Shown here: positions 1 to 7,990 of the stretch, piece by piece | How the letters are laid out: each line of letters opens with the position of its first letter | How positions within the stretch are numbered: the stretch's first letter is position 1 | Assembly: GCA_017399145.1 (NCBI GenBank) | Contig: JAFQEG010000023.1 | Coordinates: forward strand, 1 to 64,000 | DNA length: 64,000 nt | Source: Clostridia bacterium | GTDB lineage: Bacteria; Bacillota; Clostridia; Oscillospirales; CAG-272 | Direction of reading: 5' to 3' | Translations under genes and position numbers: made by a program | Notes under the pieces: model-generated | Databases searched by the model: none | Told to the model about the DNA's origin: nothing | Seen by the model: only the letters and a program-made list of their open reading frames with translations

Positions 1-28
1 AGCAAGGACGTTTTGTTCTTGCTTTTTT
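1..28 (+). terminator. Terminator of a gene left of the window
   Basis: Hairpin with AGCAAG and CTTGCT arms followed by a run of T. It most likely ends a transcript that enters from the left edge. Confidence 0.6.
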
Positions 29-208
29 GTATGTACGGCAAAGGTCGAAAGGTGTACCACCTTTCCTCATTTGATACGTGGTTATTATCGCCGTTTTCAC
101 CTTTCGAAATACGAAGTATTCCTTCGGTTGAAAACGACGATTTTTCCTCACCATCTATCTCGTCTAGTTACAGCTAACATGCTGGTAAAACCATAACCAC
201 AAATAAAA

Positions 209-239
209 AGCCTTGACGCATTGTCGTCAAGGCTTTTTT
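209..239 (+). terminator. Rho-independent terminator
   Basis: AAGCCTTGACG and CGTCAAGGCTT form an 11-bp stem with a six-base loop and a T6 tail. The transcript it ends is not obvious; it could be an RNA from 29-208. Confidence 0.7.
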
Positions 240-240
240 A

Positions 241-390
241 ATGAAATCCGTTTTCAACGGATGAAATCAACTGCGTTGATGAAGTCACTTCGTGATGAAG
301 TCCTTGCTTTGCAAGGGTTAGCATGTTTTAATGAAATCGCTTTGCGATGAAGTCCTTGCTTTGCAAGGGTTAGCTTTTTATGAAATCCAC
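241..390 (+). repeat. Mini-hairpin array A (linker ATGAART)
   Basis: About seven tandem units, each made of the linker ATGAAAT or ATGAAGT followed by a short perfect hairpin with a different stem: CCGTT/AACGG, CAAC/GTTG, CAC/GTG, CCTTGC/GCAAGG (twice), CGC/GCG and CCAC/GTGG. The linker is constant and the stems vary. The array lies upstream of the promoter of the permease gene at 529. Confidence 0.75.
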
Positions 391-440
391 ACTTGGTGGA
401 TGAAGTTTAATGGTGTGTGCGTGTCCTAAATATTACGCAC

Positions 441-469
441 TTGCAAAAATTAATATTATGTGATACAAT
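441..469 (+). promoter_or_regulatory. Sigma-A promoter of the permease gene
   Basis: TTGCAA (441-446), 17-base spacer, TACAAT (464-469) with an extended TGA just before the -10. It sits 60 bases before the start at 529. Confidence 0.7.
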
Positions 470-528
470 ATATCCGTATGACTTTGACATTTGTTCTTTT
501 ATGATATGACTTTTAGGAGATTTTTATT

Positions 529-1320
529 TTGGTTGATATATTTATTAAGATAATAATTTGCTTTATAGGGTCTATGGCAGCGGGGCTTGGTACCGGCTTT
601 GCCGGTATGAGTGCAGCAGTTGCTATCACTCCTGTGCTTGTGGTATTTTTGGATATTCCTATTTATGAGGCAGTTGGAATTGCCTTGGCAAGTGACGTGC
701 TTGCTAGTGGAATTTCTGCCTTTACCTATGCTAGAAACAAAAACGTTGATATTAAAAACGGATTCATAACGATGCTTGCAGTCCTTACCTTAACAACGGT
801 AGGTAGCTACGTAGGTAGCCTTGTGCCTGCACCTATGATGGAGGGCTGTTCCTTTGTGATTACGGGCATTATGGGTATTCGCTTTATAGTTAAGCCTATT
901 AAGGACCACAAAAAATCAGAGAAAAAATTAAAGGGAGCAAAAAGGGTTATTTATTCCTTAATAGCTGGTGCTGTGGTTGGCTTTGTTTGTGGCTTTGTTG
1001 GTGCCGGTGGTGGTATGGCTATGCTATTTATGCTTACAACCTTCTTAGGCTACAGCCTTAAAAAGGCAGTTGGTACAAGTGTATTTATTATGACCTTTAC
1101 TGCATTAACAGGTGCAATTAGCCACTTCTCAATAGGTGGTGTACCCAATGTGCTTTACTTATTCTCCTGTATTGTATTTACACTTTTATGGGCACGAATT
1201 GCCTCAAAAATTGCAAACAAGCTAAAGCCTATTACACTAAATCGTGTAACCGGTATTATATTGATTACAATCGGCTTTGCCGTTGGTATGGCTGAATTGT
1301 ATAAGGTGCTTATATTCTAG
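529..1320 (+). CDS. TauE/SafE-family membrane permease
   Basis: A 263-residue integral membrane protein with about eight hydrophobic segments in two similar halves. Each half carries a glycine-rich turn (GLGTGFAGM near residue 20, GFVGAGGG near 155), which is the pattern of the TauE/SafE (DUF81) family of anion permeases that move sulfite, sulfonates or other organic anions. The substrate cannot be told from sequence. The start is TTG, supported by an AGGAG site ten bases upstream. The HAD phosphatase gene begins eight bases after its stop, so the two are probably cotranscribed with the peptidase that follows. Confidence 0.85.
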   Translation: MVDIFIKIIICFIGSMAAGLGTGFAGMSAAVAITPVLVVFLDIPIYEAVGIALASDVLASGISAFTYARNKNVDIKNGFITMLAVLTLTTVGSYVGSLVPAPMMEGCSFVITGIMGIRFIVKPIKDHKKSEKKLKGAKRVIYSLIAGAVVGFVCGFVGAGGGMAMLFMLTTFLGYSLKKAVGTSVFIMTFTALTGAISHFSIGGVPNVLYLFSCIVFTLLWARIASKIANKLKPITLNRVTGIILITIGFAVGMAELYKVLIF

Positions 1321-1328
1321 GGGGATTT

Positions 1329-1940
1329 ATGATTAAAACGGTTATTTTTGATTTTGGTCAGGTTCTTGTTCATTTTGAGCCTGAATATATGGTTGGCAAA
1401 TACGTTTCCAACGTGGAGGACAAGGCGCTTTTAGAAAAGGTGCTATTTGACCGTCTATATTGGGATAGGCTTGACGAGGGCACAATCCTAGACGAGGAAG
1501 TCCTTACGCTTGCCAAGGAAAGACTTCCTAAAAGGCTTTGGGATGTGTGTGACACAATTTACTACAATTGGATTTACAACATACCCGAAATTGATGGTAT
1601 GAGAGAGTTAGTTATATATTTAAAGGAAAGATATGGCGTAAATATTTACTTGCTTTCAAACATTTCCACCTACTTTTCCTCACACAGAGATGAAATTCCT
1701 ATTCTTAGTCTCCTTGACGGCTGTGTTTTCTCGGGTGAGATTGGAATTGTAAAGCCCAGTCGTGAAATTTTTCAGCATCTTTTGAATAAATATGGTGCTA
1801 CTGCCGAGGAATGTATTTTCATTGACGACAACGAAAAGAATATTAAGGGCGCAAAAAACGTAAATATTAACACCTATCTTTTTGATGGAAATGCAAAAGC
1901 ATTAAGAGAATATTTAGATAATTTATTGGGGGAAAAATGA
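1329..1940 (+). CDS. HAD-superfamily hydrolase, YihX-like
   Basis: A 203-residue soluble protein with all four HAD motifs: nucleophile Asp8 in DFGQV, Ser110-Asn111 in SNIS, Lys142, and the Asp pair 166-167 in IDDNEKN. The second Asp of the usual DxD is a glycine (D-F-G), which is normal for the YihX/epoxide-hydrolase-like subfamily rather than a defect. Such enzymes usually dephosphorylate sugar phosphates or related small metabolites; the substrate is unknown. A helical cap lies between residues 15 and 95. Its last four bases overlap the start of the next gene, which implies translational coupling. Confidence 0.85.
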   Translation: MIKTVIFDFGQVLVHFEPEYMVGKYVSNVEDKALLEKVLFDRLYWDRLDEGTILDEEVLTLAKERLPKRLWDVCDTIYYNWIYNIPEIDGMRELVIYLKERYGVNIYLLSNISTYFSSHRDEIPILSLLDGCVFSGEIGIVKPSREIFQHLLNKYGATAEECIFIDDNEKNIKGAKNVNINTYLFDGNAKALREYLDNLLGEK

Positions 1941-3625
1941 ACTACGTAAAAATTAAGGATATGGAATATCAAAGACCTGACAAAAATCAGGTTGTTGCAA
2001 AAATGGAAGCACAAATTAAGGCAGTTGAAAATGCAAAGTGTGCATCCGACATACTAAAGGCAAGAGAGGACTACAATCGTGACAGCGAATACGTTGGCAC
2101 TATGGTAAGGCTTGCCTCAACAAGACTTAATCTAAATAGTAGAGACGAGTTTTACGAAAAGGAAATGGACTACCTAAACAAGACATTGCCTGAATTACAA
2201 ATGTACGACCTTAAGTTTACTAAGGCGTTTTTGGATTCACCTTATCTAGATGAGGCAAAAAAGTCCTTAAATCCACTTGTAATTACAATGATGGAATTGT
2301 CCCTAAAGTGTGCTGACGAAAGAATCCTTGCAGAAATGCAAAAGGAAAACGAGTTGACTACAAAATACTCTAAGTTTGTATCTGAGTTGACCTATGATTT
2401 CAGAGGCGAAAAGCTAACCCTTGGTGCATTACGTAAGTATATGCAGGATAGCGACAGAGAAACAAGAAAAGAGGCATACAATTCCTTAGGCAAGACTCTT
2501 CAAGATAATAGCGAGTTTATAGACAATATCTTTGACGAAATGGTAAAAATCCGTCACGAAATGGCAACTAAGCTTGGCTATGAAAACTACGTAGGACTTG
2601 GCTACAATCTTATGCAAAGGACCTGCTACGACAAGGAAAAGATTGCAGTGTTCCGTGAAAACGTTAAAAAGGACCTAGTCCCTGTTATTACAAGGCTTAA
2701 AAAAGCCTTAGCTACTCGTCTTGGCATTGAGGAAATGAAGCTTTATGACGAGGGCACCTATTCACAAAATGACCCTAAGCCAATTCTTGATGCACAGGGA
2801 ATTTTAGAGGCAGGCAAGGAAATGTATCACGAAATGTCCCCTGAAACTGCCAAATTTATTGACGTAATGTTTGAAACAGATGCCTTTGACGTTATGCCAA
2901 GAGAGGGCAAGTGGACTGGTGGTTATATGACCTTCTTCCCAATTTACAAGCAACCATTTATCTTTGCAAATTTCAACGGCACCACTGCCGATATTGACGT
3001 AATTACTCACGAGGCAGGACACGCCTTTGCTTACTTTGTAGGCGCTGAGGATATGACTCCTGAATTGTCCTTGGGTGGTATGGAAACTGCCGAAACTCAC
3101 TCGATGAGTATGGAGTTTTTTGCATGGAAATTTATGGACAAATTCTTTGGCGATAAGGCACAGGCTTACAAGTATAAGCACCTTTTCTCGGCACTTTCCT
3201 TTATTCCTTACGGCATTATAGTTGACTACTTCCAACAGATAGTTTATGAAAATCCAAATATGACTCCTTGCGAAAGAAACAAGGTGTGGAGTGACCTTGA
3301 AAAGGAATTTCGTCCTTGGCTAAGCGCTGAAGGCATTGAATACCTTGAAAAGGGTACAAGATGGCAATATCAAAATCACATTTTCCAAAGTCCATTCTAT
3401 TACGTTGACTACTGTCTTGCACAGGTAGTTGCCTTTGAATTCCTTTGCCTAAGCCTTGAGGACTACGAGGGGGCACTTGCGACCTATATTGACCACGCAA
3501 GACGCACAGGTAATTATAGCTTTGTTGACCTACTAAAGCTTGCAGGAATTAAGTCACCATTTGAAGAGGGCGCGCTTAAGGGAATAGCTACAAAGATTGA
3601 GGAATTGCTATCTAAGCTACAATAA
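1937..3625 (+). CDS. pepF: M3-family oligoendopeptidase
   Basis: A 562-residue zinc metallopeptidase of the M3 family, the usual length for the Clostridial oligoendopeptidase F branch. The zinc motif HEAGH starts at His358, and the third ligand is expected in the conserved GGMETAETHSMSMEFF stretch about 25 residues later. The N-terminal 300 residues are helical and would form the channel roof that restricts substrates to short peptides. There is no signal peptide, so it should degrade peptides in the cytosol. It overlaps the HAD gene by four bases and is followed by a hairpin at 3710-3740. M3 family membership is certain; the pepF symbol follows the subgroup. Confidence 0.9.
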   Translation: MNYVKIKDMEYQRPDKNQVVAKMEAQIKAVENAKCASDILKAREDYNRDSEYVGTMVRLASTRLNLNSRDEFYEKEMDYLNKTLPELQMYDLKFTKAFLDSPYLDEAKKSLNPLVITMMELSLKCADERILAEMQKENELTTKYSKFVSELTYDFRGEKLTLGALRKYMQDSDRETRKEAYNSLGKTLQDNSEFIDNIFDEMVKIRHEMATKLGYENYVGLGYNLMQRTCYDKEKIAVFRENVKKDLVPVITRLKKALATRLGIEEMKLYDEGTYSQNDPKPILDAQGILEAGKEMYHEMSPETAKFIDVMFETDAFDVMPREGKWTGGYMTFFPIYKQPFIFANFNGTTADIDVITHEAGHAFAYFVGAEDMTPELSLGGMETAETHSMSMEFFAWKFMDKFFGDKAQAYKYKHLFSALSFIPYGIIVDYFQQIVYENPNMTPCERNKVWSDLEKEFRPWLSAEGIEYLEKGTRWQYQNHIFQSPFYYVDYCLAQVVAFEFLCLSLEDYEGALATYIDHARRTGNYSFVDLLKLAGIKSPFEEGALKGIATKIEELLSKLQ

Positions 3626-3980
3626 GGGGTACTGCAACGCGTAAGAACAAAACAGACGGGCAGAGAGAGACCTAAGGCTTAACTAAATCGCTTGAATATT
3701 TTTAAGGTTGAGAACTTGCGTTTTGCAAGTTCTCTTCATTTTCTCTGTCGTACAAGGTACGTCTACGGAAACCCCCAAAGCTCATTTTTCGCTTCGGGGA
3801 ACCCCTACCGACGAGAACAAATTCACCCCTTCTGCCATCGTTTCGTTACCCCTGTCAAGGATTTCTAAGGATTGACAAAAAAATTGAATTTTATTTTTAA
3901 CAAAAATAAAAAATACCATTGTAATACCAAGAAAAGTGTAGTAGAATAAAGGAAGTAGTAAAGCTACAAAGGAGAAAAAT
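3626..3980. other. Intergenic region with hairpin and promoter
   Basis: No gene is visible. A hairpin GAGAACTTGC/GCAAGTTCTC at 3710-3734 with a weak T tail may end the peptidase transcript. Bases 3889-3910 hold an AT-only inverted repeat (TTTATTTTT facing AAAAATAAA). A promoter for the sugar module follows at 3919-3947. Confidence 0.5.
3919..3947 (+). promoter_or_regulatory. Promoter of the sugar module
   Basis: TTGTAA (3919-3924), 17 bases, TAGAAT (3942-3947), 33 bases before the start at 3981. Both hexamers deviate from consensus, so a regulator may be needed. Confidence 0.5.
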
Positions 3981-4811
3981 ATGGCAAAAATGAAATTGTG
4001 CGCCTTTGCCGACGAGGCATCTAAGGACCTAGCGGGGCAAATTGAGGCGCTTAAGAGAAATAACATTTCCCTTTTGGAAATAAGAGGAGTTGACGGACAA
4101 AATATCTCCGAAATTTCCTTGGAAAAGGCAAAAGAGGTAAAGGAATTGCTTGACAAAAATGGCATTTCCGTTTGGTCGATTGGGTCCCCTGTGGGCAAGG
4201 CTAAGATAAACGAAAACGTGGACGGTCAAGCAAAGACCTTTTTGAAACTTTGTGAAATTGCAAGGCTTTTCGGCTGTAAAAGAATTAGAATGTTTAGCTT
4301 CTTTGACGGCGACGAAAATGAGGTTATTGAAAGACTAAATCACCTATGTCAGCTAGCAGGCGATGACATTATTCTTTGTCACGAAAACGAAAAGGGCATT
4401 TATGGTGATAAGGCAGAAAAATGCTTGAATATATGCAAGAGCGTAAAGGGAATAAAGGCAGTATTTGACCCTGCTAACTTTGTACAATGTGGAGTTGACA
4501 CTAGGTGCGCTTGGGAAATGCTTAACCCTTACGTTGATTACCTACATATAAAGGACGCACTAGCAGACGGTCAGGTTGTACCGGCAGGCTGTGGAATAGG
4601 TAACCTTGAATATATAGTTGACAGCTATGCAAAAATGGGTGGCGAGGTATTAACTCTTGAGCCACACCTAATGGAATTTTCTGGTCTTGCACAGCTTGAA
4701 AATGGTGAAAGCCTAAAGGGAATGGGCAAGTTTGCAAATGAAAACGAAGCCTTTGACACAGGCGTTTCTGCCTTGAAGAAATTACTTGATAAATTAGGAT
4801 TGGAGTACTAA
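3981..4811 (+). CDS. Sugar phosphate isomerase/epimerase-like protein (first)
   Basis: A 276-residue xylose-isomerase-like TIM-barrel protein (AP endonuclease 2 superfamily). Metal-binding positions are seen in LCHENEKGIYG, FDPANFVQCG, YLHIKDA and the terminal TLEPHL. It opens a tight four-gene unit: the next start is three bases after its stop, and two Gfo/Idh/MocA dehydrogenases follow. Such barrels act on inositols, keto-sugars or sugar acids by metal-assisted proton shuttling, epimerisation or elimination. The exact substrate is unknown. The RBS AAAGGAG lies seven bases before the ATG. Confidence 0.8.
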   Translation: MAKMKLCAFADEASKDLAGQIEALKRNNISLLEIRGVDGQNISEISLEKAKEVKELLDKNGISVWSIGSPVGKAKINENVDGQAKTFLKLCEIARLFGCKRIRMFSFFDGDENEVIERLNHLCQLAGDDIILCHENEKGIYGDKAEKCLNICKSVKGIKAVFDPANFVQCGVDTRCAWEMLNPYVDYLHIKDALADGQVVPAGCGIGNLEYIVDSYAKMGGEVLTLEPHLMEFSGLAQLENGESLKGMGKFANENEAFDTGVSALKKLLDKLGLEY

Positions 4812-4814
4812 AAA

Positions 4815-5570
4815 ATGGAAATCGGAGTACAATTTTATACATTAAGAGATAATTGCTCATGTCTTGGGGATTTTGAAAAATCCCTTGAAAGAGTAGCTAA
4901 AATCGGTTACAAAACAGTTCAAATTTCAGGCACCTGTGGATATGACCCGCATTGGCTTAAGGAAACGCTTGACAAGTATGGTCTAAGATGCGTTTTGACT
5001 CATACTAGCCCAGACAGAATTATAAATGAGCCACAAAGGGTAGTTGAGGAGCACAAGATTTTTGGCTGTACTAATATCGGTATTGGAATTATGCCTGGTG
5101 GACCTACAAAGGAAAATCTTGAATTGTTTATCAAGAATTTTAAGGAGCCTGCAAGAATTTTCCGTGAGAATGGCGCTAAGCTTTTCTATCACCACCACGG
5201 ACACGAGTTTGAAAGACTTCCCGACGGCTCAACCTTTATGGATAAAATCCTTGAGGCATTTCCACCTGAGGAGCTTGGAATTACAGTTGATACCTACTGG
5301 GCACAGTATGGTGGACTAGTACCTGAGGAATTGATTAGGTCCCTTAAGGGCAGAGTTGAGTGTGTGCATCTAAAGGACTACGGTGTTTCCCTTGGCAACC
5401 CTATTATGGAAAGAGTTGGCTATGGTAACTTAAATATGGAAAATATTATTGATGCTTGCGCGCAAAGTGGCGCTAAGTATCTCTTAGTTGAGCAAGACAA
5501 CTGTAACGGCGCTTGCCCCTTTAAGTGTTTAACTGACAGCTATAATTATTTGAAATCAAGAGGTTTATAA
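4815..5570 (+). CDS. Sugar phosphate isomerase/epimerase-like protein (second)
   Basis: A 251-residue TIM-barrel protein of the same superfamily as its neighbour but clearly a different subfamily. It begins with the typical IGVQFYTLRD strand and carries the metal-site segments LFYHHHGHEFE (near residue 120), ITVDTYWAQYGG (near 157), CVHLKDYG (near 185) and LLVEQDN (near 230). The IGVQ.Y..RD start and HNHxxEF-type motif are common in barrels paired with Gfo/Idh/MocA oxidoreductases. It is three bases downstream of the first barrel gene and two bases upstream of the first oxidoreductase, so one polycistronic message is very likely. Confidence 0.85.
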   Translation: MEIGVQFYTLRDNCSCLGDFEKSLERVAKIGYKTVQISGTCGYDPHWLKETLDKYGLRCVLTHTSPDRIINEPQRVVEEHKIFGCTNIGIGIMPGGPTKENLELFIKNFKEPARIFRENGAKLFYHHHGHEFERLPDGSTFMDKILEAFPPEELGITVDTYWAQYGGLVPEELIRSLKGRVECVHLKDYGVSLGNPIMERVGYGNLNMENIIDACAQSGAKYLLVEQDNCNGACPFKCLTDSYNYLKSRGL

Positions 5571-5572
5571 AA

Positions 5573-6730
5573 ATGGTAAGACTTGGTATAATTGGATTTG
5601 GTAACATAGGCAAGGTACATACAGACAACATTATAGGCGGTAAGTGCCCTGAAATCGACCTTTGCGCAGTTTGTGACCTAAAGGAAGAGAGAAGAAAGGA
5701 AGCCCTTGAGAAAAAGCCAGACGTTGCAGTTTTTGACGATGCAGAAAAGATGATGGATAGTGGCTTAATTGATGCTGTTTTAGTAGCAGTACCCCACTAC
5801 GACCACCCAAAATATGCAATAATGGCAATTAAAAAGAAGCTTCACGTAATGATTGAAAAGCCAGCTGGTGTATATACTAAGCAGGTTTTAGAAATGAACG
5901 AGTACGCGAAAAATGCAGGTGTTAAGGTTGGTATTATGATGAACCAAAGAACGAACTGCATCTATCGTAAAATGCGTGAGATTGTCAAGAGTGGCGAAAT
6001 GGGCGCAATCAAGCGCACAAGCTGGATTATTACAGACTGGTATAGACCCTCAATTTACTATCAATCAGGTGATTGGCGCGCTACCTGGGCAGGCGAGGGT
6101 GGTGGAGTATTGCTCAATCAGTGCCCACACAATCTTGACCTATGGCAATGGATTTGTGGTATGCCAAAGGTAGTTGAGGCTAAGCTTCACTATGGTAAGT
6201 GGCACGATATTGAGGTTGAGGACGACGTTACCGCTTACGTTGAGTACGAAAACGGTGCAACAGGTACCTTTATCACCACAACTGGCGACACTCCTGGCAC
6301 AAATCGCTTTGAAATTACCCTTGAGTGGGGTAAGCTAATTTGCGAAAATAACGAGCTTACTATGTGGAAAACAGAAATGTCCGAGCCTGAGTGGTCCAAA
6401 ACCACAGAGAATGCCTTCGGCGCACCATCTTGGGTTAAGACAGTAGTTGAAACAGACGGACAAAATACCCAACACGCAGGTGTTTTAAATGCATTTGCAG
6501 GGGCAATTCTAAGAGATGAGCCAATGGTAGCAGAGGGAATTGAGGGTATTTTAGGCTTGACGATTTCCAATGCAATGCACCTATCCTCTTGGCTAGGCAA
6601 GCCAATTGAGGTTGCAAAGCTTGACCACGACCTATTCTACGAGGAATTACAAAAGAGAATAAACGCATCCTCTGGCAAGAAAAAGGAAGCTAGAGAGGCA
6701 AAGGTAAATATGGGAGATTCATTCCATTAA
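5573..6730 (+). CDS. Gfo/Idh/MocA-family oxidoreductase (first)
   Basis: A 385-residue NAD(P)-dependent dehydrogenase. The Rossmann motif GFGNIG is at residues 8-13, the EKPAG motif carrying the catalytic Lys is near residue 96, and the C-terminal domain holds the catalytic-site signature GGGVLLNQCPHNLDLWQW, with the conserved His and Asp of HNLD. The family oxidises or reduces a single hydroxyl of a sugar, inositol or glycoside. It is third in the four-gene module, six bases before a paralogue with the same signatures. Two oxidoreductases of the same family beside two barrel enzymes suggest successive steps on one keto-sugar pathway. Confidence 0.9.
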   Translation: MVRLGIIGFGNIGKVHTDNIIGGKCPEIDLCAVCDLKEERRKEALEKKPDVAVFDDAEKMMDSGLIDAVLVAVPHYDHPKYAIMAIKKKLHVMIEKPAGVYTKQVLEMNEYAKNAGVKVGIMMNQRTNCIYRKMREIVKSGEMGAIKRTSWIITDWYRPSIYYQSGDWRATWAGEGGGVLLNQCPHNLDLWQWICGMPKVVEAKLHYGKWHDIEVEDDVTAYVEYENGATGTFITTTGDTPGTNRFEITLEWGKLICENNELTMWKTEMSEPEWSKTTENAFGAPSWVKTVVETDGQNTQHAGVLNAFAGAILRDEPMVAEGIEGILGLTISNAMHLSSWLGKPIEVAKLDHDLFYEELQKRINASSGKKKEAREAKVNMGDSFH

Positions 6731-6736
6731 TCTAAT

Positions 6737-7855
6737 ATGAAAAGGGAAATAAAAATAGGTATTGTAGGTGTAGGCACTATCGGTAGTGCCCACCTGAATA
6801 CACTTTTAAACGGACAGATAAAGGGGTGCGTGCTTGCCGGTGCCTGCGATATTGATAAGAAAAAGCAAGAGTATATCAAGGACACGTACCCACAAATACC
6901 TGTGTATGAAAAATATCAGGATTTGATAGACAGCGGTCTTGACGGTGTAATTATTGCAACTCCACACTATCTTCATCCAATAATAGCGGAATATGCTATT
7001 GAAAGGGATGTAAACGTGTTGACGGAAAAGCCCTTCGGTGTGTTTACTAAGGGCGGTGCCCACCTTTGCAAAAGGGCAGAGGAAAAGAGCTTAGTCTTTG
7101 GTATAATGCTAAATCAAAGAAAAAATAAGCTTTACAGACTTGCAAAAAAGCTAATTGATGAGGGCGAAATAGGTAAAATATGCCGTAGCGTGTGGATAAT
7201 TACTAACTGGTATCGCACACAGGATTATTATAACTCCGACTCCTGGCGAGGTAGCTGGGTAGGTGAGGGTGGTGGCGTTTTATTAAATCAAGCACCTCAC
7301 AATCTTGATTTGTGGCAGTGGCTTTGTGGTATGCCAAAATCCATTTATGCAGTATGCAAAAACGGCAAGTATCACCAAATTTCCGTTGAGGACGAGGCAA
7401 CCATTTTTGCCGAGTATGAAAACGGGGCAACCGGTGTGTTTATCACCACAACAGGGGACAAATACGGCACAAACAGACTTGAAATTAGTGGTGAATGTGG
7501 CAGTATTCTTCTTGAAAAGGGAAAGCTAACTCTTCAAAGAGATGGGCAAAAAGCAAAAACCTACAAGGACAAGGATTACAACGGCCACTTGGAAATTATA
7601 CAAGACTTTGTTGGCGCTATTCTAGGAAAGAAAAAGATACAAACCCCAGCATGCGAGGGACTAAAAAGCCTTGAAATTTCAAATTGCGCATACCTTTCCT
7701 CATATAAGGGCGAGAAAATAACCTTGCCAATTAACCAAGATGAATTTATGAGCTTTCTTGAGGAAATGCAAAAAAATGAGGACCCTGTGTCTAAAAAAGA
7801 CATAAAAAATCAATCCTTTGACGGCTACAAGTCTAAATGGAGCACTAATTGGTAG
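6737..7855 (+). CDS. Gfo/Idh/MocA-family oxidoreductase (second)
   Basis: A 372-residue paralogue of the preceding dehydrogenase. It has the Rossmann motif GVGTIG near residue 10, EKPFG near residue 97 and GGGVLLNQAPHNLDLWQWLCGMPK near residue 178. The pair shares long identical stretches around the active site, so they probably arose by duplication and act on related substrates. No signal peptide. It ends the module; after the stop comes mini-hairpin array B rather than a clear terminator. No transporter or regulator gene accompanies the module. Confidence 0.9.
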   Translation: MKREIKIGIVGVGTIGSAHLNTLLNGQIKGCVLAGACDIDKKKQEYIKDTYPQIPVYEKYQDLIDSGLDGVIIATPHYLHPIIAEYAIERDVNVLTEKPFGVFTKGGAHLCKRAEEKSLVFGIMLNQRKNKLYRLAKKLIDEGEIGKICRSVWIITNWYRTQDYYNSDSWRGSWVGEGGGVLLNQAPHNLDLWQWLCGMPKSIYAVCKNGKYHQISVEDEATIFAEYENGATGVFITTTGDKYGTNRLEISGECGSILLEKGKLTLQRDGQKAKTYKDKDYNGHLEIIQDFVGAILGKKKIQTPACEGLKSLEISNCAYLSSYKGEKITLPINQDEFMSFLEEMQKNEDPVSKKDIKNQSFDGYKSKWSTNW

Positions 7856-7861
7856 GGGGGG

Positions 7862-7975
7862 GTAGGTTGCTTCGCAAATGATGTTGACCTATTGTCAAAT
7901 GATGTTGTGCTAAAGCACAAATGATGTTGCTGTGCAAATGATACTGTGCCTCAGCACAAACGAAGTAAGCCATAG
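7862..7975 (+). repeat. Mini-hairpin array B (linker ATGATG)
   Basis: Five tandem hairpins with different stems, joined by the linker ATGATG or ATGATA: TTGC/GCAA, TTGAC/GTCAA, TTGTGC/GCACAA, TTGC/GCAA and TGTGC/GCACA. It fills the gap between the dehydrogenase and the lipoprotein gene at 7991. Confidence 0.75.
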
Positions 7976-7990
7976 GAAAGGAGTACGTCA

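Larger units (their letters stand above)
29..440. other. Gene-free leader region, structured
   Basis: I see no credible gene here. Bases 29-200 contain nested inverted repeats, for example GTTTTCACC near 94 facing GGTTGAAAAC near 125, which may be a small structured RNA or a decayed repeat. A terminator-like hairpin at 209-239 follows, then the mini-hairpin array at 241-390. Confidence 0.4.

Noticed and set aside
29..205. Known small RNA such as 6S, SRP or tmRNA
   Set aside because: None of the conserved blocks of those RNAs is visible; only unnamed inverted repeats.
241..390. CRISPR array
   Set aside because: The constant part is only 6-10 bases and the variable parts are self-complementary, unlike CRISPR spacers; no cas genes occur.
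2804..3500. Reading frames opposite pepF
   Set aside because: No RBS, no recognisable protein and full overlap with a strongly conserved peptidase.
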